DNA of 64,000 bases from Branchinecta lynchi (GCA_023053575.1 JAKZAP010000015.1:15744142-15808141); one strand, 5' to 3'. Shown: positions 1 to 10,110, counted from the first letter of the stretch. Made by a program: numbers and translations. Notes: a model not told the origin generated them from the sequence alone.

Positions 1-45
1 ACGTGTGATAGGTAGTTTTATCCAGTGTAGCATTATACTATTTTT
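1..45 (+). mobile_element. Detached piece of an R2 3' UTR at the window edge
   Basis: These 45 bases recur at 2673-2717 and 3243-3287, inside the 3' UTR of the two R2 copies described below. The match ends abruptly at base 45, and reverse-transcriptase coding sequence begins within about 12 bases, which is not the normal order of an R2 element. Either an upstream R2 copy ends in a recombination junction here, or copies were rearranged head-to-tail. A short motif (ACCAGCCGAACG) is present twice just after the junction (about 49-71). Confidence 0.7.
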
Positions 46-56
46 ACCAGCCGAAC

Positions 57-2219
57 GATACCAGCCGAACGTGGTATCCGATCGGACTCAAGGAACTGAT
101 CAACATGGTGCCCAAGGGTAATTCGGCTGCAGGCCCTGATGGTTTGTCATCCAAAGACTGCTGCATATATGGGCCAGAGGCTCTGCTAGCGATTTTCAAC
201 TGTGTACTCTATCTCACGTACACCCCAGCACATTTTTCCAAGAATAGGACAGTATTTATCCCAAAGAAGGACGGCGCAAGTTCTACCGGTGATTTCCGCC
301 CAATCACCATCTCCAGTATGCTCAAGCGATGGCTGCATAGGATACTGGCGGAACGCATCGCGGAGGCAACCTCCATCGATATGGTGCAAACGGCTTTTTC
401 CGAGGTCGATGGCTGCTTTACCAACTCCGTCGTAATTGACTCCATCCTGCGAAAGGCCAAACGTAAACATAAGAGCGTTTACATGCTGTCCCTTGACATA
501 AAGAAGGCATTCGACTCAATCTTCCATGAGTCTATCGATCGAGCCCTACGGTCGCAGAAATTACCCGAAGAAATAGTGGAATATGTACGTTCGACCTACT
601 CAGCGACCTCAACCGAACTAGAAATCCCAGGCACAGGGATTAAAGTCAATACACCCATGAACCGCGGCGTAAAGCAAGGGGACCCACTATCCCCCCCTGC
701 TATTCAACCTTGTATTTGACGAAGCTATCAGACTGATTCCCGACTCGATCGGGTTTGTCGTCAAGAAGACCAAAATAAGAGTGATAGCATACGCCGATGA
801 CCTTGTGCTCATCGCTCAGACCAAAGAGGGGCTCCAACTGGCGACTGACATAGTCACGTCCACGTAGCCAAACCCCGCCAAGTGCTTGTCATTTGGAATA
901 GAAGCGAGCGGACGACTCAAGACGCATAAGTTCACGACCGAGCAGTTCGTTACCATCGCGGATGTGCCGGTCCCAGTGTTGCGAGTAGAGGAATCAGTAC
1001 GTTACCTGAGAATAGACCTAGCCCCTTATGGTATACGGAAAAGCGAGTGTGAGGAGACGTTATCCGGCCTCCTGGCGAAAGCTAGAAATGCCCCCCTCAA
1101 ACCTTACCAACGGCTCGCTCTGATGAACACGTATATAGTTCCAAAGGTAGTACACAAACTTACTTTATCACCGTTCACGAGGAAATCGCTGGAGTGCTTA
1201 GACGTTGTGATTTGTCAACTCGTGCGTGAGTCCCTCAAACTACCGAAGGAAACGCCGACCGCCTACTACTATGCAAGGTTGGCTGATGGAGGCCTGGGTG
1301 TGTCCTGCTTACGATACGCTATCCCCAGAATTCGGCTGCAGCGGCTCGACAGAGTCGCGTCAGTTGTTTCGAAGATATCGCAAGACCACCCCTATCTGGC
1401 TTGCTATAACCAACTGCAAGTCAGGAAACACCGAGCCGAAATCATGAAAACACTGACGGTACAAGAGGGAGGCGTCCTCACCAACAGATACAAGTACCAG
1501 AATCACTTCGCTCAACGCCACTATGTTTCCTGTGACGGTGCCAGGCTGGCCACCATCTCTCAAGTCCACCACTCCCAAGATTGGGTAACTAGACCCGGCA
1601 ACGACCTCCCTAGTTGGATGTACGTCAAAATGATCCACCATCGGATCAACGCGGTGCCCGTTCTATCTAGGCTTAAACGAGGCAGGGAGTGTCCAAAGTT
1701 GTGCAGAGCAGGATGTGGTGTGACAGAGACCCCCGGACATGTTCAAATGGCATGTATCCGGACGAATGGCAAGAGGATTGAGCGTCAAAATAAATCCGTG
1801 ACCTCACCTGTCGATGGCTCGACGCCTTGCTTTACCATCTATGACCCATCTGGTACCAAACAAGCGTCTACTCGCTACAATCCCGATATTCTCGCCATAA
1901 AAGACGGGAAGGGTTTTGTGGTTGATGCGCAAGTGAGATCAGAGTTGGGCAATGCGGAAGAAATGTACGAGGAGAAGGTCAAGAAGTATAGAGAGGCGGA
2001 GGCCTGAGTGAGACCATAGCGAGGATGTATCGGCTGGAAGAAGTCAAGTACCACTCGGTAACAATGTTGATGCGTGGCCAATTCAGCCTCACATGCCTCC
2101 ACGACCTTGAACAGCTCGGTCTCACGAAACGTCATCTAAGCTATTTATCACGTGTTTGTTTAGAATTTAGTGTACACATTCAAAACGCGTGGAATGCCTC
2201 TACCAGGCGAAGACGATGA
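57..2219 (+). pseudogene. R2-family retrotransposon ORF (RT, CCHC knuckle, restriction-like endonuclease), broken
   Basis: Non-LTR retrotransposon protein that would nick 28S rDNA and prime reverse transcription on the target. The N-terminal zinc fingers are missing; the frame opens near 57. Visible in order: AAGPDGL, RPITI, catalytic LDIKKAFDS (about 490-520), RGVKQGDPLSP (about 664-697), YADD (790-801), a zinc knuckle CRAGC..H....C (about 1702-1755) and a C-terminal restriction-like endonuclease with PDILAI and VVDAQV (about 1878-1935). The RT-CCHC-RLE order with no APE domain is the R2 clade arrangement, and the 28S sequence at the 3' end supports this. Breaks: one extra C in a C7 run at about 691-697, a TAG at 865-867, and a one-base loss near 2005. 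The tail continues in another frame from 2025 to the stop at 2217-2219. Confidence 0.85.
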
Positions 2220-2624
2220 TGCATGAAGGTGGGGCGATGCCCCGGGCGTATGGGTTTGAAACCCCCGGCTCGAAGATAAGCCACCGAAGAGGTGAAGCGC
2301 GCTGGTTCAAGAAAGAGGCAACGATATCCGTAGTTCAAGTGAGAGTGTTCCTTATGTTCTGTTTTTTGTAAACAGTCATGTCATCTAAGCTATTTATCAC
2401 GTGTTTGTTTAGAATTTAGTGTACACATTCAAAACGCGTGGAATGCCTCTACCAGGCGAAGACGATGATGCATGAAGGTGGGGCGATGCCCCGGGCGTAT
2501 GGGTTTGAAACCCCCGGCTCGAAGATAAGCCACCGAAGAGGTGAAGCGCGCTGGTTCAAGAAAGAGGCAACGATATCCGTAGTTCAAGTGACAGTGTTCC
2601 TTATGTTCTGTTTTTTGTAAACAG
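2131..2624 (+). repeat. 249-bp tandem duplication in the R2 C-terminus and 3' UTR
   Basis: Two direct copies (2131-2379 and 2380-about 2624) are almost identical; a few bases near the ends and one in the body differ. The unit begins inside the last coding codons of R2 and runs into the 3' UTR. R2 copy 2 (from 2950) has only one unit, so the duplication is private to copy 1. The 60-codon frames seen in each unit are repeat artefacts. Confidence 0.9.
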
Positions 2625-2771
2625 GTACTGCTATGGTCATATTAGCAGTACGCTGTGTTGTGGTTGTTTATGACGTGTGATAGGTAGTTTTATCCAGTGT
2701 AGCATTATACTATTTTTGTCTGATCGGACCCCCGGAGATGCGCTAGGGGGAAATGACGAATAAAGGTATTT

Positions 2772-2844
2772 TAGCCAAACGCCTCGTCATCTAATTAGTG
2801 ACGCGCACGAATGGATCAACGAGATTCCCACTGTCCCTATCCAC
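2772..2844 (+). rRNA. 28S rDNA fragment starting at the R2 target site (first copy)
   Basis: From the bases TAGCC onward the sequence matches the highly conserved 28S segment downstream of the R2 cleavage site (CAAACGCCTCGTCATC, then CTAATTAGTGACGCGC and GAGATTCCCACTGTCCC). The match lasts about 70 bases and stops after CCCTATC-AC, where intact 28S would continue into the ACTATCTAGCGAAACC region. It is therefore a short rDNA remnant and not a functional rRNA gene. Identification is from memory of the conserved 28S core. Confidence 0.85.
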
Positions 2845-2889
2845 AAGAGACTGTTAGTCTCGTCTCTTGTGGAGTTCTCACGCCAGCAA
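2845..2889 (+). repeat. Inverted repeat directly after the 28S fragment
   Basis: CCACAAGAGAC and its reverse complement GTCTCTTGTGG (within about 2841-2872) form an 11-bp stem with a 10-base loop. The same hairpin follows the second 28S fragment (about 3411-3442) with one mismatch. Intact 28S rRNA does not have this sequence here. The segment continues to the CGCCAGCAA that ends the 114-bp duplicated block. Confidence 0.7.
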
Positions 2890-3341
2890 TGCGTGGCCAA
2901 TTAAGCCTCACATGCCTCCGCGACCTTGAACAGCTCGGTCTCACGAAACGTCATCTAAGCTATTTATCACGTGTTTGTTTAGAATTTAGTGTACACATTC
3001 AAAACGCGTGGAATGCCTCTACCAGGCGAAGACGATGATGCATGAAGGTGGGGCGATGCCCCGGGCGTATGGGTTTGAAACCCCCGGCTCGAAGATAAGC
3101 CACCGAAGAGGTGAAGCGCGCTGGTTCAAGAAAGAGGCAACGATATCCATAGTTCAAGTGAGAGTGTTCCTTATGTTCTGTTTTTTGTAAACAGGTACTG
3201 CTATGGTCATCTTAGCAGTACGCTGTGTTGTGGTTGTTTATGACGTGTGATAGGTAGTTTTATCCAGTGTAGCATTATACTATTTTTGTCAGATCGGACC
3301 CCCGGAGATGCGCTAGGGGGAAATGAGGAATAAAGGTATTT

Positions 3342-3345
<4 letters not shown>
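2890..3345 (+). mobile_element. R2-family copy 2, strongly 5'-truncated
   Basis: The sequence matches copy 1 from base 2071 onward (GCGTGGCCAATT), so it begins in the last part of the ORF and runs through the 3' UTR to the same terminal GGTATTTTAGC. It is flanked on both sides by the same 114-bp block, consistent with a target-primed insertion that stopped early. It holds a single 249-bp unit. Confidence 0.85.
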
Positions 3346-3377
<32 letters not shown>

Positions 3378-3414
3378 CGAATGGATCAACGAGATTCCCA
3401 CTGTCCCTATCCAC
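3342..3414 (+). rRNA. 28S rDNA fragment starting at the R2 target site (second copy)
   Basis: Second occurrence of the 28S piece. It is slightly closer to canonical 28S than the first (CAAATGCC instead of CAAACGCC at the start). It too ends after about 70 bases and is followed by the same hairpin, so it is part of the duplicated block. Confidence 0.85.
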
Positions 3415-3460
3415 AAGAGACTGTTAGTCTCATCTCTTGTGGAGTTCTCACGCCAGCAAA

Positions 3461-3780
3461 ATCCAGTTCGGAGAAGTACCTACATGCTAACACAATATTC
3501 AACGAGAAGCCGTACCGAGGACACCCCTACCGCATCCCACATTCAATCAGGGAGGATACAGAAAGACTTCCATGGGGAATACTGGACCAAGGAATCATTC
3601 GCCGTAAAACGACAGAATGGGGAGCACCGATGCTTGCCTTGAAGACGAAAGATAGTCGTATAGCCATCAAAGTACTTCGCGAAATGCGACTTAGGCCACG
3701 GATTCTTCCAGCAACAACTACATCATGATTCCTGCGAGTACACCGCCTTCGTCACATGGGACAACCACGCTGTAAAAAGT
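3461..3780 (+). pseudogene. Ty3/gypsy reverse-transcriptase fragment
   Basis: Translated in the first frame it reads KPYRGHPYRIPHSIRE, then LDQGIIRRKTTEWGAPML, the typical N-terminal segment of a gypsy RT. After a frame change near 3678 it continues with DLGHGFFQQ and then EYTAFVTWDNHA, the palm region around the first catalytic aspartate. No LTRs or other domains are near. It starts directly after the second 114-bp block. Confidence 0.65.
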
Positions 3781-4464
3781 CTGTCCTAAATCGGAGATTG
3801 CAAAATTGAGTTCTACATATACGTTGTATTACCACCCGATATAGGAGTAAATACTGCCCGGCGGTGGAGGCGGATGAGATTTATCTTTAACCGGACTTTG
3901 TCGTAAAAGTTGTTCTTATCCGGAAAAAGATAAGGACAGTACGTTTGCTTTGGGCGTTCAGATTAAGATGAAAACGTACCACTGGGTTACGCAAAGGAAG
4001 GTTTGTATCCTTTTCAGGTGTTCATTTTTTCTGTCAGATGATTCTCGTCCTTTCTGAGCTGAAACTCTTCCGCAGCAATGAGATGCCCCGTTACATAGCG
4101 TCTATTTCTGGCTCTTTCTTTGATCAGTAAGTACGAAAGAGAAGAAAGGAACATAGTAAGAGCAATCAGTGGAAGAGGGATATCGACAGCCTAAGTTTCA
4201 GTCATGGTTAGATTTGTTGTTTATGTTACCAAGATGTATCTATCTTTTGCTGAGGAATGATTAAGACGTTATGGGATATAAGTTGTGCCTAGCCTAGTGT
4301 GAGATCGTTTGGTGTCTGAGAAATTGTCACAAAGTTACATAGTACTTAGGGCCTAGTTTACGGATTCACCAGATCATGACCAGGTTTCTGGTCCAAGTTC
4401 TCACTTACTTTTGCATCATTGTTTGTGGTTTATGGATCTGGCATGCAAATCATTTGCCAGATAT
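3781..4464. other. Unassigned interval
   Basis: No coding similarity, RNA gene, inverted repeat or tandem array was recognised. Composition resembles the other intergenic stretches. Confidence 0.5.
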
Positions 4465-4949
4465 TAACTTGCTTCAAGTTTGTCGGTCCGTGCGGGTTTT
4501 GCTGGTTCGGGCACTTCCACATAAGCTAGGATTTTAGTGAAAACGAACATTTTGTGGCTGTGAAAATAGGCGAAACTTATGTATTCTCTGTTTATCTCCC
4601 AACCGATTACCGTGACATTGCTTCTGAGGAGAGATTTAGCACTGCATGCTCCCAACTAGTCCGCTCTGTCCAGGACTGTCAGGATAAGCATGGGCAGGTC
4701 ATTGTTGTGGGAGACCTCAACTGTGATCTCACCGATAGTAATAGCGCAAGGACTCAAATTCTACTGCCCGCTCTTGCCGACCTGGAACCTGTACCAAACG
4801 ACTGCTGTTACACTTATGTGCACAATTCAGGCTCAACTAGCTCTCTGGATTTCTTTGTCTGCTCAAACACTGTGAAATCACTTAGTGCTAGCCATGTTGA
4901 TACTGGCGTATCGGTGTCTGATCATTTCCCTATTACTTGCTCATTTTAA
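4465..4949 (+). pseudogene. LINE copy 1: endonuclease domain (C-terminal part)
   Basis: The exonuclease-endonuclease-phosphatase fold is recognised by VYLPTDY, VVGDLNCDL (the GDxN element) and SDHFPI (the SDH element with the catalytic histidine). These motifs belong to the target-nicking APE domain of LINE ORF2. A stop at 4947-4949 and at least one earlier break show it is inactive. The N-terminal catalytic Asn and Glu motifs are not present. Confidence 0.8.
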
Positions 4950-4955
4950 ATCGCT

Positions 4956-5906
4956 GTGCCTGTTAATAGTTTCACAAGAAAAAGGAAGTGGTATTATAAG
5001 TCGGAATGGAATAAAGTCGACGCTAATGCATATTCTAGTGTTCTTGATAGTGTGTTGGCAAAAATTAAAATACCATTCCAGTTACTACAGCAGAACGCGA
5101 AAATACCAGTCAGTGAAAAGCAGATTCTCCTAAATATATATTGCTCCGAGCTTACCCATGGGATGCGATGTGCAGAAACAGCTGCTGTGCCCAAACGTAA
5201 AGTGCGCGTAGGGTCTGAAGTTTCTAAGTGGTATCTAAATCCACAGCTGGCTCACGCGTGTGAGTCTTCCAAATTTTGGTATCGATTGTGGAATAGCTGT
5301 GGTAGACCCCGATCTGGCGCTGTGAATGATGTGAGGCTTTATACGAATTCTCAGTAAACATAAAGCAGCGGTGATTGATAGATATAGTGAGAGGCTGACA
5401 AAAAAACCCAATGAAATATGGAAGTTCAAGGGAAGGAAGAATGGTGATTGTGAGTCAAATGACCAAAAGATACCGTCAGAGCAAGAATGGGTTAAATATT
5501 ATAGTAGTGAATTTTCACCCCCCCCCCCCCCCCCGATACCGATCTGGAAGATGAGTTCTGTTCACAGCTTGATGCGGCACTGGGTGATTGTGATTCGGGT
5601 CCCAGCTTCACGGTTAGTCTGGAAAAAATTAAAAAGTGCATTCTAAAATTGAAAAAGAAATTGTCATGTGGAATTGATCAGCTATGTGGTATGCACCTTA
5701 TTCACGGAAGTATAAATCTGTTACACCATTTGGGTCTACTGTTCCAAATGTTATTTAACTGTGGGCTAGTCCCAGATGTTTCTTGTGCCGGTGTTGTAAC
5801 CCCGGTGGTTAAGAAAGGAAAAGATAAAAGCAAATGTAGTTCATATCGGCCAATCACGGTTTCGCCAGTAATGAGAAAATTGCTAGAGCTGATATTGATG
5901 AGATAA
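4956..5906 (+). pseudogene. LINE copy 1: linker and first RT motifs, frameshifted
   Basis: Between endonuclease and RT the frames at 4956-5357, 5371-5646 and 5649-5906 carry the conserved linker (KIKIPFQLL, FWYRLWNSCGRPRSG) and then RT motifs 0-2 (CGIDQLCGMHL, VTPVVKKGKDKSKCSSYRPIT). A 17-base C tract (5518-5534) lies inside this coding region and is one of the frame-breaking changes. Confidence 0.75.
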
Positions 5907-6022
5907 CTGAAGTTAGTTCGACACCAGAAAATCAGTTTGGCTTTAAAAAAGGTTACAGTCGTGAACATGTACACAGAGTTATTGCGAATGTTTTAGTAGA
6001 TGTTGAAGAGAAAGATGATATT

Positions 6023-6946
6023 GTGATTATGGCCGGTCACGATGTATCTCGTGCGTTTGACTCTGGAATACATCCTCAGCTCCTAATCAGTGCTAAGGAT
6101 CGTGGTCTGGATCGTTCAATTTTACGTGTTTATAGGCATATGTACAGCAAACTGTATGTTCTTATTAAAGTGCCCACGCGGGACGGTTTTATAATATCAA
6201 AGATTGTAATACATGTTTGGAAAGGTATTAGGCAGGGTGGTGTGTCTTCACCTCCATTATATAACAACAGTGTGCTGGAGGCCCAGAAGAAAGTTCGCAC
6301 GACATTTATTTACCGAGGCCTTGACCTGTCGCTTCTGAATTATGCTGACGATGTATTGAATCTAAGCAGGACTGTTTCTGGTGTCGAAGAAAATTTTGGT
6401 ATTCTATGTTTAGAGTATAGGAAGATTGGATTGAAGTTTAATGCTGAGAAGAGTGAAGTTGTTTCAATTGGTAAAAGACGTAATCGGCCCTCCCCCGATA
6501 ATATGTGTCTTGACGGTCATCCGGTACCGCTATCGCCAAGCATCAAATACCTGGGACTTCCCATTGGGAGTGATTTGAGACATACCCGATCGCTTTTGTT
6601 AGAATTTGTAGGTTCAAAGCTTCGTAAGACATACGGTGTGCTTGTTCCGTGTAAAGCTCGGTATAAGAGAAGTATATTATCAAAAATCTACAATGCATTT
6701 GCTGTGCCCCATTTGCTTGCTATGTCTCCTTTTTGGAATTTATTTCGCATCTCTGATAAGAGGACGCTGCGATCGTTGTTCTTTCGGTATGCCAAGTTCT
6801 TGCTTGGTATACCTCTGTGGGCCAGAAACCGGCGCCTGGTTTCTCTGTATGGAATCACAGATCCGAACAAAGCCATCGCGGAACGGAGATTGCGTTTTGA
6901 GAAGTCGTTAGATTCGACGAATAGCTTTTTCAGCGCTTTTCTATAA
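6023..6946 (+). pseudogene. LINE copy 1: RT palm and C-terminal domain
   Basis: A 307-codon open stretch holds RT motif A (DVSRAFDSG), motif B (GIRQGGVSSP), motif C (NYADDV, near 6341) and the thumb region (IKYLGLPIG). The C-terminal part has FFRYAKFLLGIP, a signature also seen in LINE B and in the copy at 48.9-49.4 kb. The catalytic YADD is intact, but the upstream half of the protein is broken. Confidence 0.85.
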
Positions 6947-7141
6947 ATCGTTACCTGAAGTTGTTAAGTGTGTTTCTTTTTTGCAGTTGTTTTGATCAGA
7001 AAGGTGTTTTGTCTATGTCTTGTCTCTGCTTTTTCTTCTCTTTCTTTTCTTTTTTTTCTTTTTTTTATATTTACTCCGTGTTTACACCGTGTGTGTATTT
7101 CGGGCAATAAATTTATTGATTGATTGATTGATTGATTGATA

Positions 7142-7640
7142 ACTCTTGAACGGGTGATGGGATCTTGATGAAACTAGGTATTTGGAAACACCCCGTGTCT
7201 CAGAAGACCCACGTAAAATCCGGTGACTTCGGTACCAGTTGGAGGGGGAACCGGATATCTTGGGAAACGTTCAGAGTGAAGGGATCGGAATTAAACTTGG
7301 TGGGACGAACAACCACAAGTCCTAGATACATCATTGACATAACAGGAAAGGATGTGGACACTATGGGGGGGGGCAGCGGCTGCGGATTCTGATTATCCCG
7401 AAAGCTCGGTACTTCCCAATGTACGAGGACGGTGAAACTAGGCTGGCCTATCAGGACTCGAACAAACAGACTTGAGAATAGTCAGTTGCATGATCAGGTC
7501 ATCATGGGGGAACTGGAAGGACGGGGAATTCGGAATCTAGAGGTATTCATAACTTTTGAACGGGCGTTCGGATTTGACTGAAACTTGGCAAGTGGAAAAA
7601 GCTATCGTCTCAGGTGTTCCATGTCAAGTCCGGACCGGAC
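7142..7640 (+). repeat. Dispersed repeat family X, diverged copies
   Basis: Phrases such as CTCTTGAACGGGTGATGGGA, GATGAAACTAGGTA and GTGTCTCAG recur in diverged form at 7545-7640, and in the opposite orientation at 12331-12640 and 27940-28720. No coding capacity is recognised. An 8-base G run is at 7367-7374. Confidence 0.55.
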
Positions 7641-8741
7641 GAAGTATGGAAGAGGGCTTCCGCCATGATTCAAACCATGATTGCACTAATAAAAATGAGA
7701 AAAATAGCTTTCTTTTTTGTCAATAGGGGGGGGGGGGGCGCCTCGGACGCTATTTCTGAGATCAATTACCTCTCATGCTGTCTGTCGAGTTAACGGAAGT
7801 TCCACTGATATCGGAATTACATTCCTGGTAACTTATTAAAGAGTTGAACTAACTTTTTATTAAGGGTTCGAAATTGAAGAGAAAATTGTCACTGAATTTT
7901 TTCTGCTTTATCTCGCCATAGGAAACCCGGCCACCAACTGACAAGGAGGTCTGTCGCTCACCAGGGCTTTGCTTCCGCAGAATAACATTCTCTGATGCGT
8001 GTTGTGAGCCGAAAGAGAGGTACATCATCTTGGAACAGAACTTTAAGGGAGTATCGAGCTTTTACTGCTTTTATAGCTTGGCTCCAGGAAAAAACTCATC
8101 GTTGACCAGACTTGACCGAAACTCACCCTGATGGGTCAAATCCCCAGAGACCCGATGTGCGTCCGGTGCAAAATCGATTATCGTTATCCCCATTTAACGT
8201 GGAAGCGTCGCCGAACCAACGTGCTGCAACTGCAAGAATGGTTTTCTGGCGTCGACGCTCGGGGGACACGTAGAAGATTGCAAACGAGTCGTGGATGAGG
8301 ATGATGGCGATTTTGACATGCGAAGCAATTCGTCAAGACGCCTTGGTTCGGGGCGTGCGGTTCCAGTTAGCAGCAGTCGCAGCAGAGCCTTTGTCAAGAT
8401 CAGAACACGAGAAAAGTGCGAGATCTCAATTCTATGTGTTGAATGTATTATTGTGATACGCTGTAAGCACAGTGCGGAAACATAGCAGTAACCACAACCA
8501 AATCAGTAACAAGACGCCTCAATATGACAAAGAAGTGCAGAATACTTAAGATGTGTGTTTAACGAAGCGAAGACAATAGCAGAAAGAGCGAGAATAGAGC
8601 CAAGACGACAAATCAAAGAGGAACCAACAATCAAAGCCAGAAGAGACAAGAAGCTAGAAGTAACCAAGCAGGGTAGCCAAATGACGCACGATAGTGTGAA
8701 TGTGAATTGTCACTGTATTTTGTTTTTGTCACTCTTGTCCT
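7641..8741 (+). repeat. Duplicated segment D, copy 1
   Basis: The segment is nearly identical to 8941-10110. It starts at GAAGTATGGAAGAGGGCTTC and ends at CACTCTTGTCCTCC. Copy 1 lacks about 68 bases present in copy 2 after the G run (near 7740). It contains a short open frame (about 8205-8485) with a cysteine/histidine cluster C-x2-C-x11-H-x3-C followed by an acidic and serine/arginine-rich stretch. That is reminiscent of a zinc knuckle but I do not recognise the protein. Confidence 0.8.
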
Positions 8742-8940
8742 CCGCTTACTTTCGTTTTGCTTGCTTCAGTGGCTGACTGCCAGGGGGGGGGGGAGGTATG
8801 TGCATAGGAATTTTCATCTGCCCAGTCACAGAAATACGGTATTTGCTAATCGTCTGCACTTGTCAACCGTGATTAGTTGTTTTGATCTAGCTGTTCAAGA
8901 CCAGCCCACTCCCTTTAGGAACTGGGCTGGCTACTCTTCC

Positions 8941-10110
8941 GAAGTATGGAAGAGGGCTTCTGCCATGATTCAAACCATGATTGCACTAATAAAAATGAGA
9001 AAAATAGCTTTCTTTTTTTGTCAATAAGGGGGGGGGCGCCTCCACCGCCACTCACTTGGATACCCCACTGGTTAAATATGGTGTGCCGAAACGATCGTGA
9101 ACATTAAAATTCGGACGCTATTTCTGAGATCAATTACCTCTCATGCTGTCTGTCGAGTTAACGGAAGTTCCACTGATATCGGAATTACATTCCTGGTAAC
9201 TTATTAAAGAGTTGAACTAACCTTTTATTAAGGGTTCGAAATTGAAGAGAAAATTGTCACTGAATTTTTTCTGCTTTATCTCGCCATAGGAAACCCGGCC
9301 ACCAACTGACAAGGAGGTTTGTCGCTCACCAGGGCTTGGCTTCCGCAGAATAACATTCTCTGATGCGTGTTGTGAGCCGAAAGAGAGGTACATCATCTTG
9401 GAACAGAACTTTGAGGGAGTATCGAGCTTTTACTGCTTTTATAGCTTGGCTCCAGGAAAAAACTCATCGTTGACCAGACTTGACCGAAACTCACCCTGAT
9501 GGGTTCAATCCCCAGAGACCCGATGTGCGTCCGGTGCAGAATCGATTATCGTTATCCCCATTTAACGTGGAAGCGTCGCCGAACCAACGTGCTGCAACTG
9601 CAAGAATGATTTTCTGGCGTCGACGCTCGGGGGACACGTAGAAGATTGCAAACGAGTCGTGGATGAGGATGATGGCGATTTTGACATGCGAAGCAATTCG
9701 TCAAGACGCCTTGGTTCGGGGCGTGTGGTTCCAGTTAGCAGCAGTCGCAGCAGAGCCTTTGTCAAGATCAGAACACGAGAAAAGTGCGAGATCTCAATTC
9801 TATGTGTTGAGTGTATTATTGTGATACGCTGTAAGCACAGTGCGGAAACATAGCAGTAACCACAACCAAATCAGTAACAAGACGCCTCAATATGACAAAG
9901 AAGTGCAGAATACTTAAGATGTGTGTTTAACGAAGCGAAGACAATAGCAGAAAGAGCGAGAATAGAGCCAAGACGACAAATCAAAAAGGAACCAACAATC
10001 AAAGCCAGAAGAGACAAGAAGCCAGAAGTAACCAAGCAGGGTAGCCAAATGACGCACGATAGTGTGAATGTGAATTGTCACTGTATTTTGTTTTTGTCAC
10101 TCTTGTCCTC
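8941..10110 (+). repeat. Duplicated segment D, copy 2
   Basis: Second copy of the segment above, with about 68 extra bases near 9043-9112 and only scattered substitutions. The cysteine/histidine frame and its downstream Ser/Arg-rich part (to about 9853) are kept with few amino-acid changes (for example Ala to Val near 9724). The terminal phrase (GACGCACGATAGTGTGAA, then CACTCTTGTCC) recurs in short form at about 43870-43922, so the end belongs to a dispersed element. Confidence 0.8.

Larger units (their letters stand above)
46..2775 (+). mobile_element. R2-family non-LTR retrotransposon, copy 1 (5'-incomplete)
   Basis: The body comprises the broken ORF above and a 3' UTR that ends at GGTATTTTAGC, where 28S sequence starts (2776). 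The 3' UTR holds short perfect hairpins (GGGGCGATGCCCC, GGGTTTGAAACCC), as expected of the structured R2 3' RNA that its RT recognises. It also contains an internal 249-bp tandem duplication (2131-2624). The coding damage shows the copy cannot act on its own. Confidence 0.8.
2776..3459 (+). repeat. 114-bp direct repeats flanking R2 copy 2 (candidate long target-site duplication)
   Basis: The blocks 2776-2889 and 3346-3459 are the same length and differ at two positions. Each consists of 28S sequence, then the hairpin, then CTCACGCCAGCAA. They bracket R2 copy 2 exactly. This is what a long target-site duplication would leave; a segmental tandem duplication is the alternative. Confidence 0.8.
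4465..7141 (+). mobile_element. APE-type LINE, copy 1 (decayed, 5'-truncated)
   Basis: Non-LTR retrotransposon with an apurinic-like endonuclease followed by RT. It opens inside the endonuclease domain, so the 5' end is missing. It ends with AATAAA (7106-7111) and a short (ATTG)n tail (7115-7140). The coding region is cut by several frameshifts. The related copy at 47.6-49.7 kb shares the KIK(I/V)PFQLL linker and the same kind of tail, so the two belong to one family or close relatives. Confidence 0.85.

Noticed and set aside
2189..3190. Three identical 60-codon frames
   Set aside because: They lie out of frame in the tandemly repeated R2 tail/3' UTR and have no independent support.
8194..8397. 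Minus-strand frame repeated at 9562-9765
   Set aside because: It is the antisense shadow of the plus-strand cysteine/histidine frame in duplicated segment D.
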